DNA of 64,000 bases, taken from assembly GCA_949296575.1 (NCBI GenBank), contig CASFPE010000029.1, forward strand, positions 1 through 64,000, read 5' to 3'. This document shows, piece after piece, positions 44,940 through 54,178 of the stretch. The position numbers were made by a program, and so were the translations under genes. The DNA is from an uncultured Bacteroides sp. GTDB taxonomy: Bacteria; Bacteroidota; Bacteroidia; Bacteroidales; Bacteroidaceae. The notes beneath the pieces are model-generated. The model was not told the DNA's origin. It did no database searches and saw nothing but the letters and a program-made list of their open reading frames with translations. Within the stretch, counting starts at the first letter, position 1. Each line of letters opens with the position of its first letter.

Positions 44940-47009
44940 ATGGAAAAGACTTTTAGATTGCTGTTTTTGCTTTTTGCCTTGCTGGCGGCTTCTTGCAGTC
45001 GGCAGGATGTGACGTTCGTGTCCCTGCTGGACGAGATGGTGGATTATGACGAGGCGGCGCGTTGGCCTCAAGTGCCGTTCACGAGCCATTTGGAGAGCAG
45101 TCATGACCGGCGTTCCGTTTCTCCTGATTCTGCGGGTTGGTTTGCTAACAGTGACGGTTTCGGCATCATCCGCGTGGATACGGTGGATGGAAGGCGGGAA
45201 AATGTGCTTTTCGACCAAGACGGCCCTGGTGTCATTACGCGTTTTTGGCTGACAACGATGGACAAACGCGGGACGATGCGTTTCTATTTCGATCATTCCA
45301 ATGAGGCGCAATGGGAAATCCCGGCTTACGACCTGATGCGATGCGGCCTTCCCGTTGACAAGGCATTGTTGCAGGAGCATCCCAATTACACGCCTGATGC
45401 TAAGGGTGGCAATACTTTGTTTCTGCCGATACCCTATGCGGACGGTTGCAAGGTGACTTTTGAGTTGCCGGATTCGGTGGCGCCTTCTCCTAAATATTAT
45501 AACATCAATTACCGGAAATACCCGAAGGGAACTTCTGTGGAGACTTTCTCAAAAGAATTGGCCATGAAATACCGGGAACGGATTGCCGAGGTGGACTCTT
45601 TGTTGCTTGCCCGTCCTGTATGCGGTGACGGGGAATTGTTGGAGAGGGTACGTACTTTGCAGCCTGGAGATTCATTGGCGGTCCGTTTTCCTGAAGGAGC
45701 GAAGGCTGTCCGTCTTTTGGAAATAGAAGCGTGTATGGATAGCGCGTGTTATGAGCAGGCCATGCGCGGGCTGGTGTTGAAAATGGTGTTCGACGGAGTG
45801 GAGACGGTGTCTGTTCCGTTGAGCGATTTTTCCGGGGCTGGCATGGGTGCGCGTCCTGTGGACAGTTGGTACCTGTCAGCTGATGGGCGGGGGAAAGTGG
45901 CCAGCCGGTGGGTGATGCCTTACCAAGAAACCGCTTTGCTGAAATTGCTTAATTTGTCGGCAGAAGTAGTGAATGTGGCCATAAAGGCACGTGTCGGCGA
46001 ATGGACATGGGATGAGCGGAGCCTCTATTTCCATGCTTCGTGGAAGCAGGAGAATGGCATTCGCGTGGAAGAACAGAACCGCGACGATGTGGATTACGTG
46101 GAATGGAACTTTGCCACGTTAGAAGGCCGTGGCGTGTACCGTGGGGATGTGTTGACGCTTTTCAACCATACGCCGGCTTGGTATGGCGAAGGCGATGAGA
46201 AGATATGGGTGGACGGTGACCGTTTCCCTTCCCATTTCGGCACGGGGACGGAGGATTACTACAATTGTTCATGGGCACCGGTCGTCCCGTTCGATACGCC
46301 CTTCGGGGGCGCTCCTCGTGCAGATGCAGAGACGGCGACGGGCTATAACACGTTTTTCCGCACACGCAACCTTGACCAAATGCCTTTTTCCGAACAGCTT
46401 CGTTTCGACATTGAGATGATGAGCTGGATATCTGGCACGGTGGATTATGCGACGACCGTGTTCTGGTATGGTTCTCCGGATGCGCGTGCCATCGGTTGTT
46501 CGCCGGTGGAGGCGGCTCTTTATGTTTTGCCTCCCCAGCCGGAAGACCCGGCTGATTACAAGATTTCTCCGGCAGCGGTTGAGTTCGAAGCGTTGGCTCT
46601 TGCGGGCAAGTCTCCGAATTTGTTCGTGGATGTGCAAGGCATGCAGGCTTTTTCGGGCGGGAAGTGGAGTGGAGGGAAGCAGTTGCTCTGCACGCATGGG
46701 CAACCGGGGGATTACCTTTTGTATGATTTTTGTGGACTGGAGGATCGTCCTTACCGCCTTGTCCTTCATGCAACGAAGGCACCTGACTATGGCATTTTGC
46801 ATTTCTATGTGGACGGGCAGGCTGTTCCGGTTGTGTTCGACGGGTGCAGCGCCCCTCATTATGATGTGGCCAATTCCGGCCCGGTTGTGTTGGGCGTTTT
46901 CCGTCCTTCTGAGGGGAAGCTCCTGTTGCGGGTGGAACTGGCCGGGAAGAATGCTGCCGCCCATGGCGCGGGGAATGTATTTGGTTTGGATTGCCTTGTG
47001 CTGGAATAA
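44940..47009 (+). CDS. GH172 (DUF2961) family glycoside hydrolase lipoprotein
   Basis: A 689-residue lipoprotein (MEKTFRLLFLLFALLAASC). The catalytic part matches DUF2961/GH172: FDQDGPGVITRFWLTTMD, then Glu417 in WYGEGDEKIWVDG and Glu438 in FGTGTEDYYNCSW, 21 residues apart, which fits the catalytic pair described for the family. The C-terminal 150 residues form a sandwich domain (HGQPGDYLLYDFCGLEDRPY). Known GH172 enzymes act on alpha-D-fructofuranosides (difructose dianhydride I) or alpha-D-arabinofuranosides. Beside GH32 the former is more likely; that is inference. The ATG at 44940 is chosen because it starts the signal peptide. Confidence 0.85.
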   Translation: MEKTFRLLFLLFALLAASCSRQDVTFVSLLDEMVDYDEAARWPQVPFTSHLESSHDRRSVSPDSAGWFANSDGFGIIRVDTVDGRRENVLFDQDGPGVITRFWLTTMDKRGTMRFYFDHSNEAQWEIPAYDLMRCGLPVDKALLQEHPNYTPDAKGGNTLFLPIPYADGCKVTFELPDSVAPSPKYYNINYRKYPKGTSVETFSKELAMKYRERIAEVDSLLLARPVCGDGELLERVRTLQPGDSLAVRFPEGAKAVRLLEIEACMDSACYEQAMRGLVLKMVFDGVETVSVPLSDFSGAGMGARPVDSWYLSADGRGKVASRWVMPYQETALLKLLNLSAEVVNVAIKARVGEWTWDERSLYFHASWKQENGIRVEEQNRDDVDYVEWNFATLEGRGVYRGDVLTLFNHTPAWYGEGDEKIWVDGDRFPSHFGTGTEDYYNCSWAPVVPFDTPFGGAPRADAETATGYNTFFRTRNLDQMPFSEQLRFDIEMMSWISGTVDYATTVFWYGSPDARAIGCSPVEAALYVLPPQPEDPADYKISPAAVEFEALALAGKSPNLFVDVQGMQAFSGGKWSGGKQLLCTHGQPGDYLLYDFCGLEDRPYRLVLHATKAPDYGILHFYVDGQAVPVVFDGCSAPHYDVANSGPVVLGVFRPSEGKLLLRVELAGKNAAAHGAGNVFGLDCLVLE

Positions 47010-47053
47010 GTTTGGGGTTTATTTTGCCGGGCATGGCGGCGGGAGTCAGGCTT

Positions 47054-47260
47054 CATGCCGCCATGTTTTCCCACCCATGCGGGTGATAACTTCTGCCGCC
47101 GTCGACATTCGTGCAAATGTCGACGGCGTTTGTACAGACGACGGCGGGAATTGTACAGATGGCGGCGGCAACAGAAGAAATCATGCGGCTGTCTGGAAGT
47201 TTCCATGCGGGCGATCCGGAGTTTTCGTGCGGTCAAATGGGATTTCCCATGCGGGCAGGC
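47054..47260 (+). repeat. Intergenic repeat element, copy B (207 bp)
   Basis: A homologue of 35399-35627 in direct orientation, one 22-base unit shorter. It contains a 12-bp stem (GCCGTCGACATT with AATGTCGACGGC) that has decayed in copy A. Units of the type CATGCGGG-n-GGA-n-TTTCC recur toward its right end. It lies in the 286-base gap between the convergent GH172 and regulator genes. No terminator is obvious in that gap. Confidence 0.85.
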
Positions 47261-47295
47261 GGGGCGGTGCGGGAAAGAGAAGCGTTGGATGCTTG

Positions 47296-50058
47296 CTATT
47301 TCTTCCTTTTCAGGAAATCGCCCGGCGTTTCTCCGAAATATTCTTTGTAGCATTTTGTGAAGTAGGAAGGGGAGGAGAACCCCACTTCGTAGGTGATTTC
47401 GGCTACGGTCATGTCGGTGGAACCCAGCAGCGATGCTGCTTTTTTCAGGCGGGCGATGCGTATCAGTTCATTGGGACCGTAATTGGTCAGCGATTTTATT
47501 TTCCGGTACAATTGCACGCGGCTCATGCCCATGTCGCGCCCTAAGTCTTCTACGTTCAGTTCCGGGTCTGCCAAGTCCTTTTCCACTAATTTGTGGAAAC
47601 GCGTGATGAAATCCTTGTCGATGCTGCTGATGGCATCTTTGCCGGGCGGCAGATTGCTTCCGAAGGCTTGCCTCATTTGCTTCCTGCCATCTAAAAGGTT
47701 GCGTATCCGGGCTTCCAGCACTTTGTAGTTGAAAGGCTTGGAGATGTAGCTGTCGGCTCCGTTGCGGAAACCTTCGATGCGCTGCTCGTCGAGTGAGCAG
47801 GCAGTGAGCAGGACGACAGGGATGTGGCTGGTTTGCACTTCTTGCTTCAGGCGTTTGCAGCATTCTATGCCGTCCATGACGGGCATCATGATGTCGCACA
47901 GGATGATGTCGGGAATGTACTTGACGGCTTTCAGCAGGCCTTCTTTTCCGTCTTTGGCTTCAAGGATGGCGTATTTGTTTTGGAACAAGTTCCTGATATA
48001 GTTCCGTATGTCGGGGTTGTCGTCGATGACGAGGATGCTTTCTTCTTGCTCGTTGGATTCCGTCTCGTCCTTTTGCGATGCCTCGTGCGGGGCTTCCGGC
48101 AGGATGTACCTCTTTTTCCCATTATCGGGAATGGCAATGGCGGCGTTGTCTTTGGCAGGTCGGCCGGCTGGCATTTCAATGGTGAATTTTGTTCCTTTGC
48201 CTGTTTGGCTTTCCACTTCCACCTTTCCTTCGTGCATTTCCACGAAGGCTTTCACCAATGCCAGCCCGATTCCTGAACCGGTGTGGTGGCTGTCTATTTT
48301 GTAGAAACGGTCGAATATGTTGCCGATGTGTTCTTGCGGGATGCCGATTCCGTTGTCTGCGATTTCCAATCGTATGGACGGTTTCCCTTCTTGGGCGGAG
48401 GCGGAGAGGCTGACGTTGATTTTGCCGTTTTCCGGCGTGAATTTGAATGCGTTCGACAACAGGTTGAAATAGATGCATTCAAATTTTTCCACGTCGACGG
48501 TTGCCACGAACGAGTCGTCTGCCTTCGCCATGAACGAGAATTTGATATGTTTCTTGAGGCATGAGGGCTGGAAAGCTTTGTTCCATTCTTCTATTTGCTC
48601 TTTCAGGTTGCATGTGGTTGGGTGCAGGGCCAATTTCCCGTTTTCGTATTTGCGGAAGTCCAGTATCTGGTTGATGAGTCTTAGCAGGATGAGGACGTTC
48701 CTGTGGATGATTTCCAGCAGTTCCCTTTGCCCTTTGGTCAGGTTGCTGCCGTCTGCCAGCAGTTGTTCCGTGGGGGCGGTGATCAGGGTGAGCGGCGTGC
48801 GGAAATCGTGCGACACGTTGGTGAAGAAAGTCAGTTTGGCGTGTGTGGCTTCTTCCAATTGCTTGGACAAGGTGATGAGTTGGTCGCGTTGCCTTTCCAG
48901 TTGGTCTTTTTGCTCCATGATTTCTTTGTTCCGCTTGGACAGTTCCAAGTTCTTTCTTTTCTTGGAGCGGTAAGTGGCATAAGTGACGACCGACAGCACA
49001 GACAGCAGGAGCAGGGTGATGAAGCTTGCATACAGCATGATTTGCTGGCTGGCATAGCGGTTGGAGTACTCGTCGATTTGCCGGCTGAGCGCCTCTGTCT
49101 TGCTTTCCTGCTCTGCGATGTGATCGGTTTGCAGTTTCATGATCCGTGCGTTGGTCTTGTCCACAATGGCCGTCGTGAGTATGTTCTCTTTGCTGAACGG
49201 CTTCCCTTGCAGGATGTCCATGGCGGTTTGCACGATGCGGTCCCCGCCTGTGGGGTAGATGAATGTGGCGGTCAGTATGCCGTTGAGCACCAAGTCCACC
49301 CCGTATCCTTTCCCGGGCAATGCGTCGATGCCGATAAATGCGGTTCCCTTTTCCCGCCCGTGCCGTTTGGCGGCTTTGTATGCCCCTATGCCCATTCGGT
49401 CGTTTTGGGCAAACACGAGGTCGATGCGCGGCACGTCCGGGTTGTACAGCAAGCTGTCCATCATCGCCATGGCTCGTTCTTGCAGCCATCCGGCATCCAG
49501 CTTGGCCAAAATGTGGATGCCGGCGTGGCGTTTCAGCGCGTGGATGAACCCTGCATGGCGGTCGATGGCAGGAGTCGACCCGGATAATCCTGTGATTTCA
49601 ATGATGTTTCCTTTTCCTTTTAAATAGTTGGCTGCGTAATTCCCGATTTCTTTTCCTATTTCATAATTGTCGGCGCCAATGAAAGCCGTGTATTTGTCGG
49701 ACAAGATCTTTCGGTCCACGATGATGACAGGTATCCCGCAATCGTATGCTTGTTCCACAATGGGCGTGATGGACACTGCCTCATTGGGTGCTACAACCAA
49801 AAGGTCCACACTTTTTTGGATGAAATAGGAAATGTCTTGTATCTGCTTCTCGTTGTTGTCCTCAGCCGTGAGAATTTCAATGTCCACCCCTTCATAGAAC
49901 AATGCTTCCTGCAGGATTTCGTTGTTCATCTTGTGCCTCCATTCATCATCGCTGCATTGGGACACGCCGATGGTGTAATGGCGTTTCTCCCGCTGGCATC
50001 CGTTGCAGGCCAGCAGTAACAGAAATAGTGACGCGAACAGGGCAATCTTGGGGGGCAT
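47296..50058 (-). CDS. Hybrid two-component system regulator with periplasmic sugar-binding domain
   Basis: A 920-residue one-protein sensor and regulator. Residues about 27-310 are a type 1 periplasmic sugar-binding domain (YTIGVSQCSDDEWRHKMNNE, VIIVDRKILSDKYTAFIGAD). A transmembrane helix lies at about 340-363. The kinase has phospho-His417 (VSHDFRTPLTL) and the ATPase motifs NLLSNAFKF, DNGIGIP and GSGIGLALVK. The receiver has Asp722 (ILCDIMMPVMDG). An AraC-type HTH ends the protein (about 825-915). This is the architecture of the fructose sensor BT1754 of B. thetaiotaomicron, so it probably senses a monosaccharide and activates the convergent SusC operon. Its start is 6 bases after the permease stop. 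Confidence 0.94.
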   Translation of the reverse strand: MPPKIALFASLFLLLLACNGCQREKRHYTIGVSQCSDDEWRHKMNNEILQEALFYEGVDIEILTAEDNNEKQIQDISYFIQKSVDLLVVAPNEAVSITPIVEQAYDCGIPVIIVDRKILSDKYTAFIGADNYEIGKEIGNYAANYLKGKGNIIEITGLSGSTPAIDRHAGFIHALKRHAGIHILAKLDAGWLQERAMAMMDSLLYNPDVPRIDLVFAQNDRMGIGAYKAAKRHGREKGTAFIGIDALPGKGYGVDLVLNGILTATFIYPTGGDRIVQTAMDILQGKPFSKENILTTAIVDKTNARIMKLQTDHIAEQESKTEALSRQIDEYSNRYASQQIMLYASFITLLLLSVLSVVTYATYRSKKRKNLELSKRNKEIMEQKDQLERQRDQLITLSKQLEEATHAKLTFFTNVSHDFRTPLTLITAPTEQLLADGSNLTKGQRELLEIIHRNVLILLRLINQILDFRKYENGKLALHPTTCNLKEQIEEWNKAFQPSCLKKHIKFSFMAKADDSFVATVDVEKFECIYFNLLSNAFKFTPENGKINVSLSASAQEGKPSIRLEIADNGIGIPQEHIGNIFDRFYKIDSHHTGSGIGLALVKAFVEMHEGKVEVESQTGKGTKFTIEMPAGRPAKDNAAIAIPDNGKKRYILPEAPHEASQKDETESNEQEESILVIDDNPDIRNYIRNLFQNKYAILEAKDGKEGLLKAVKYIPDIILCDIMMPVMDGIECCKRLKQEVQTSHIPVVLLTACSLDEQRIEGFRNGADSYISKPFNYKVLEARIRNLLDGRKQMRQAFGSNLPPGKDAISSIDKDFITRFHKLVEKDLADPELNVEDLGRDMGMSRVQLYRKIKSLTNYGPNELIRIARLKKAASLLGSTDMTVAEITYEVGFSSPSYFTKCYKEYFGETPGDFLKRKK

Positions 50059-50064
50059 AAAATG

Positions 50065-51228
50065 TTATCTCCTGATTCTGGTTGCATAAAAGACCAGGTA
50101 AACAACTCCTACCGTCATGATGCCGATGGCGCCGGATTGGCCGGCCAAGTCAGAAGCTATCCCCATGACAAGCGGGAATATGGTGCCCCCGAACAGGCCC
50201 ATGATGAGCAGGCCTGATATCTCGTTTTTCTTGGATGGCATGTATAGCATGGCCTGCGAGAATATGATGGGGAACATGTTAGCATTGCCAAGCCCGATGA
50301 GGCTGATGAAAATGTATATGGCTGTTTGGCTCTGTGCGAAGAACAGTCCTGCCATTGCTATCAGCATGAATGCCACGCTGGCGGAAAACAAGTTGCGTGC
50401 CGGCATCTTGTTAAGCAAGAAGCTTCCGGCTAGGCAACCGGCAGTCCTGAATATGAAATAGAGGCTTGTGGCAAAGCCGGCATCTGCAAGTGTCATGCCC
50501 AAACGTTCCATCAGGATTTTGGGCGCAGTGGTGTTGGTTCCGACATCGATGCCGACATGGCACATGATTCCAAGAAAACAGAAAAGGATGAACGGCGTTT
50601 TGAGCAACGCGAAACATTCGCCGAATGTGGAGGCACGCCCTTCGGCCTTTTCTTCTTGGATAGACGTGCCTTTCAGTAAGAATATGGCAATTATATTGAC
50701 GATGATGTAGATGGGGAATAGTGCGCGCCAGCCTAACCCGAAAGAGGGAATGGCTTCTGTCGCTCCCCACATGGCGATATATGGCGCAAGGAAAGAAGCG
50801 ATGGCCTTGATGAATTGCCCGAAAGTGAGGGCGCTTGCAAGGACTTTCCCGTTGACAATGTTGGACAGCAAAGGGTTGAGTGAAGTTTGCAGGAAAGCGT
50901 TCCCGATTCCGAGCAGGGAAAATGCAGCGAGCATAGCGAAGAAGCTGTTCCCGAAAATCGGAATCAGAAGGGCAAAGAAAGTTATCAATAGGCTGATTTG
51001 GACAGTGCCTTTCCTCCCGATGCGGTTCATCAGCATCCCTGCCGGTACAGAGAATATCAGAAACCAAAAGAACACGAGCGAGGGGAAAATATTGGCTTCG
51101 CTGTCTGTCAGATGCAGTTCTGATTTTACATAATTGGAAGCGATGCCTACCAAGTCTACAAATCCCATGACGAAGAAGCATAACATGACAGGGATTAGTT
51201 TCATGTATGGCATTGAATAGTTTTTCAT
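50065..51228 (-). CDS. MFS sugar permease (FucP/GlcP-like)
   Basis: A 387-residue inner membrane transporter with 12 predicted helices. The N-terminal LIPVMLCFFVMGFVDLVGIA, the loop NRIGRKGTVQ and GLGNANMFPIIFSQAM are typical of the FucP branch (proton-linked monosaccharide uptake). It precedes the hybrid regulator on the same strand, so permease and sensor are probably cotranscribed. In the levan locus of Bacteroides the equivalent permease imports fructose; I infer the same here. A fructokinase gene is not in the locus. Confidence 0.87.
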   Translation of the reverse strand: MKNYSMPYMKLIPVMLCFFVMGFVDLVGIASNYVKSELHLTDSEANIFPSLVFFWFLIFSVPAGMLMNRIGRKGTVQISLLITFFALLIPIFGNSFFAMLAAFSLLGIGNAFLQTSLNPLLSNIVNGKVLASALTFGQFIKAIASFLAPYIAMWGATEAIPSFGLGWRALFPIYIIVNIIAIFLLKGTSIQEEKAEGRASTFGECFALLKTPFILFCFLGIMCHVGIDVGTNTTAPKILMERLGMTLADAGFATSLYFIFRTAGCLAGSFLLNKMPARNLFSASVAFMLIAMAGLFFAQSQTAIYIFISLIGLGNANMFPIIFSQAMLYMPSKKNEISGLLIMGLFGGTIFPLVMGIASDLAGQSGAIGIMTVGVVYLVFYATRIRR

Positions 51229-51368
51229 GATGATTTATTTAAAGGGTTGGACTTTTCTTGAAAGGCTTCTTAAATCGGGGCAAATGTCATGATAAAAGGG
51301 AAAATTGGATGCAACAAATGATTCATTTGCTGCCACAATTGTTTCTATGCGTGTGGATGAGGATACAA

Positions 51369-51412
51369 AAAAAGCAGCAGGCAAACCGTTTCCCGTTTGC
51401 CTGCTGCTTTTT
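51369..51412 (-). terminator. Terminator hairpin after trpS
   Basis: An 18-bp stem (AAAAAGCAGCAGGCAAAC with its complement) around CGTTTCCC. The A-run on the left gives a T-run on the minus strand, so it ends trpS; the T-run on the right makes it usable in both directions. The rest of the 204-base gap to the permease start holds no clear promoter box. Confidence 0.88.
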
Positions 51413-51432
51413 ATATAATAAGAGGTGAGGTA

Positions 51433-52527
51433 TTATTCTTTCCTGTATCTGCGGGCTTGTTCTTCAATGAGGTCTTGGTCCTCAAAGTAGTTGATTTTCA
51501 TAGCACGGCGCACGTCGTCGAGTGTTGCAGCGGCCGTCTCGCGTGCCTTTATGCAGCCTTCCTGCAACATTTTGTAAATGGAAGGGATGTCTTTCTCGAA
51601 TTCTTTCCTTCGGTTGCGGATAGGTTCAAGTTCTTCTTGCAGGACGGCATTCAGGAACTTTTTCACTTTCATGTCGCCTAAGCCTCCACGTTGGTAATGA
51701 GCTTTCAGTTCTTCCAAGCTCGGGTATTCGGGGAGGTAACGCTCGAAGTGTTCCGGCAAGCAGAAAGCGTCCAAGTAGGTGAACACTGTGTTGCCTTCTA
51801 TTTTTCCGGGATCTTGCACATGGATATGCCCGGGGTCTGTGTACATGCTCATGATTTTTTGCCTTACTTCGTCAGCTGTATCCGATAAATAGATGCAATT
51901 GCCCAATGACTTGCTCATTTTGGCTTTCCCGTCGGTACCTGGCAGGCGGCAGCAGGCTGTTTTTTCCGGCAACAGTATTTCCGGTTCCACCAATGTCTCG
52001 CCATAAATATGGTTGAAGCGGCGGACTATTTCATTGGTTTGTTCCAGCATGGGTTTCTGGTCTTCGCCGACCGGGACAGTTGTGGCACGGAAAGCTGTGA
52101 TGTCTGCGGCCTGGCTGATAGGATAGGTGAAGAATCCCACAGGGATGCTTGTTTCGAAGTTGCGCATTTGTATTTCGGTCTTCACGGTCGGGTTTCTTTG
52201 CAGGCGCGACACGGTTACCAAGTCCATGTAGTAAAATGTCAGTTCGCAGAGTTCCGGTATTTGCGATTGGATGAAGATGGTGGATTTCTTCGGGTCGAGC
52301 CCGCATGCCAGATAGTCGAGTGCCACTTCAATGACATTTTGCCGCACCTTTTCCGGGTTGTCGATGTTGTCGGTCAGTGCTTGGGCATCTGCAATGAAGA
52401 TGAATGTTTTGTCATACAGCCCTGAATCTTGCAACTCCACTCTCCGCTTGAGCGAACCCACATAATGCCCGATGTGCAGTTTGCCGGTCGGACGGTCGCC
52501 TGTCAATATGATTTTTTCCTTTTTCAT
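51433..52527 (-). CDS. trpS: Tryptophanyl-tRNA synthetase
   Basis: A 364-residue class I aminoacyl-tRNA synthetase charging tRNA-Trp. The HIGH motif lies in [20 protein letters not shown] and the KMSKS motif in [35 protein letters not shown] is typical of bacterial TrpRS. Length is a little above the 330-350 usual, as in other Bacteroidota. Monocistronic: a terminator follows, and a minus-strand TATCTTTG box (complement of 52552-52559) lies 25 bases upstream of the start. Confidence 0.96.
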   Translation of the reverse strand: MKKEKIILTGDRPTGKLHIGHYVGSLKRRVELQDSGLYDKTFIFIADAQALTDNIDNPEKVRQNVIEVALDYLACGLDPKKSTIFIQSQIPELCELTFYYMDLVTVSRLQRNPTVKTEIQMRNFETSIPVGFFTYPISQAADITAFRATTVPVGEDQKPMLEQTNEIVRRFNHIYGETLVEPEILLPEKTACCRLPGTDGKAKMSKSLGNCIYLSDTADEVRQKIMSMYTDPGHIHVQDPGKIEGNTVFTYLDAFCLPEHFERYLPEYPSLEELKAHYQRGGLGDMKVKKFLNAVLQEELEPIRNRRKEFEKDIPSIYKMLQEGCIKARETAAATLDDVRRAMKINYFEDQDLIEEQARRYRKE

Positions 52528-52633
52528 GTTCTATTTGTATAAATTTGCGGGCAAAGATACGAATAATATCGAATTAACCCTTAACTTTGGCTCCCATATC
52601 AGAGTGTTGTAAGATGGATGAAAGGAATAAATT

Positions 52634-53413
52634 ATGAATAGACTGGTACGAGGTGGGGGGATAGCCATCAGTGTATGCGTTCTGTCGTTGTTAGGGGTGG
52701 CATGCTCTAACGATGATTCTTCAGACTCCTCCAAAGTGGTGGAATCGATGGAAATCTGGAAAACGGAGGGTAGTGCTTCCAATTTGGTGGCCGATGTTCA
52801 TTTTGTATATGGAAATGACGGTCGGCTGGTGCAAATCAGCAGTGACGATGCGGCGGGCATCCCGGTAATGGATATTAGTTATGTGTATTCTGACGGCAAT
52901 GATTTTCAGTGTGTCTATACAGGAGATGGCAACCGGGGCCGGATTTCTGCTACATTGGAGAACGGGCGGGTTTATTCTTGCCAACGCACGACGGGGGCTG
53001 GAACCGAAAGTTGCACCTATGTATATACCGATGATGGTTTTTTAAGAAAATGTGAAAGCCGGGAGGTTGGGTTTGAATATGAATGGTCGGGCGGGAATCT
53101 GTTGTCGGTGAAGTCTTCGGAACGCGGATACAATAGCACATATGAGACAGCATCCGTGGCCAATGATTACAGCATCGACCTTAGCGTCCTTTCCCATTTT
53201 GTTGCCGGGGCTGATTACATGGAGGCGATGAACACCTATTGCTGGCTGGCCGGAGTGTTGGGCAAGAAGAGCCGCAACATAGCAGAGGATACGCTTTATG
53301 CCTATAATTATAAATATGACGGCCAAGGTCGTTTGAGTGAGATTGTGATGCAGGAGGCCCTGTCTTTTCAGGATGTTTCTTATGCTTTCAGGTTTGTTTA
53401 TGCGGATGAGTGA
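52634..53413 (+). CDS. DUF4595-like lipoprotein
   Basis: A 259-residue predicted lipoprotein (LLGVAC lipobox followed by SNDDSSDSS). The body is a series of beta-strand repeats of the YD/RHS-like or DUF4595 type: FVYGNDGRLVQISSDD, YTDDGFLRKCESRE and YNYKYDGQGRLSEIVMQ. Such proteins are common in Bacteroidota and have no known function. A TAACTTTG box at 52582-52589 is a likely promoter element. The acetyltransferase gene begins 12 bases after its stop. Confidence 0.75.
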   Translation: MNRLVRGGGIAISVCVLSLLGVACSNDDSSDSSKVVESMEIWKTEGSASNLVADVHFVYGNDGRLVQISSDDAAGIPVMDISYVYSDGNDFQCVYTGDGNRGRISATLENGRVYSCQRTTGAGTESCTYVYTDDGFLRKCESREVGFEYEWSGGNLLSVKSSERGYNSTYETASVANDYSIDLSVLSHFVAGADYMEAMNTYCWLAGVLGKKSRNIAEDTLYAYNYKYDGQGRLSEIVMQEALSFQDVSYAFRFVYADE

Positions 53414-53425
53414 GGGGCGGCATCA

Positions 53426-53965
53426 ATGACAGAAATGGAAAAAATGCGCCGAGGGGAACTGGCCGACATGTCGGCATCCGATGTGCAGGCAAGTTTTGTT
53501 CACTGCAAGGCCTTGTTGGCGAAGATGCGCACGATGAGCATGTATGATGAAGGCTTTCGGGCTGTATTGGAAGATTTGGTGCCGGGCATTCCTGCCACTT
53601 CCGTGATTTGCCCTCCTTTCCATTGCGACCATGGCCACGGCATTCGTTTGGGAAAGCATGTGTTTGTCAATGCCAATTGCACTTTCTTGGACGGGGCTTA
53701 TATCACGATAGGCGATTATACTTTGGTAGGTCCTAATGTGCAGATCTATACACCCCATCATCCGATGAACCACATCGAGCGGCGCAGTTCCAAGGAGTAT
53801 GCTTATCCTGTGACGATTGGGGATGATTGCTGGATTGGCGGTGGAGCCGTCATTTGCCCGGGAGTGCGGATTGGCGACCGTTGCATCATCGGTGCAGGAA
53901 GCGTGGTGACAAAGGATGTGCCGGATGATTCGTTGGCTGTGGGAAATCCTGCTGTGGTGAAGTGA
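53426..53965 (+). CDS. Sugar O-acetyltransferase (Maa/LacA/NodL type)
   Basis: A 179-residue acetyl-CoA-dependent transferase with a left-handed beta-helix. The N-terminal Maa-type domain (MTEMEKMRRGELADM) precedes hexapeptide repeats, with the family motifs NANCTFLDGAYITIGD, VQIYTPHHPMN (catalytic His) and IGDDCWIGGGAVICPGVRIG. It is slightly short at the C-terminus (usual 183-203) but the fold appears complete. The acceptor sugar is unknown. Confidence 0.9.
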   Translation: MTEMEKMRRGELADMSASDVQASFVHCKALLAKMRTMSMYDEGFRAVLEDLVPGIPATSVICPPFHCDHGHGIRLGKHVFVNANCTFLDGAYITIGDYTLVGPNVQIYTPHHPMNHIERRSSKEYAYPVTIGDDCWIGGGAVICPGVRIGDRCIIGAGSVVTKDVPDDSLAVGNPAVVK

Positions 53966-54046
53966 AGAATTACTTCTTAATTCATGCTGATAGCCAATAA
54001 GTTGTAAGAATAGTATGCGAAAAGTTGAAAAATAATCGGTAAATGT

Positions 54047-54077
54047 TTTGGCGGTTACGAAATAAAGCGTACCTTTG
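54047..54077 (+). promoter_or_regulatory. Promoter of the tRNA-Val pair
   Basis: TTTG at 54047-54050, a 19-base spacer and TACCTTTG at 54070-54077 match the Bacteroides consensus. The first tRNA begins 27 bases after the -7 box. Confidence 0.8.
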
Positions 54078-54103
54078 CAACGTTTTTGAAAAAAGAAAGT
54101 GCA

Positions 54104-54178
54104 GGGCGTTTAGCTCAGCTGGTTCAGAGCGTCTGCCTTACAAGCAGAGGGTCGGCGGTTCGAATCCGTCAACGCCCA
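54104..54178 (+). tRNA. tRNA-Val (anticodon UAC), copy 1
   Basis: GGGCGTT pairs with AACGCCC as acceptor stem. The D-loop (AGCTGGTTCAGAG), the anticodon stem TCTGC/GCAGA with loop CTTACAA (anticodon TAC) and the T-arm with GGTTCGAATCC are all present. CCA is not encoded. An 8-base inverted repeat (GAAAGTGC, GCACTTTC) brackets it. Confidence 0.97.

Noticed and set aside
35399..47260. Composite transposon with insertion sequences at both ends
   Set aside because: The flanking repeats are only 207-229 bp, encode no transposase and lack terminal inverted repeats or visible target duplications.
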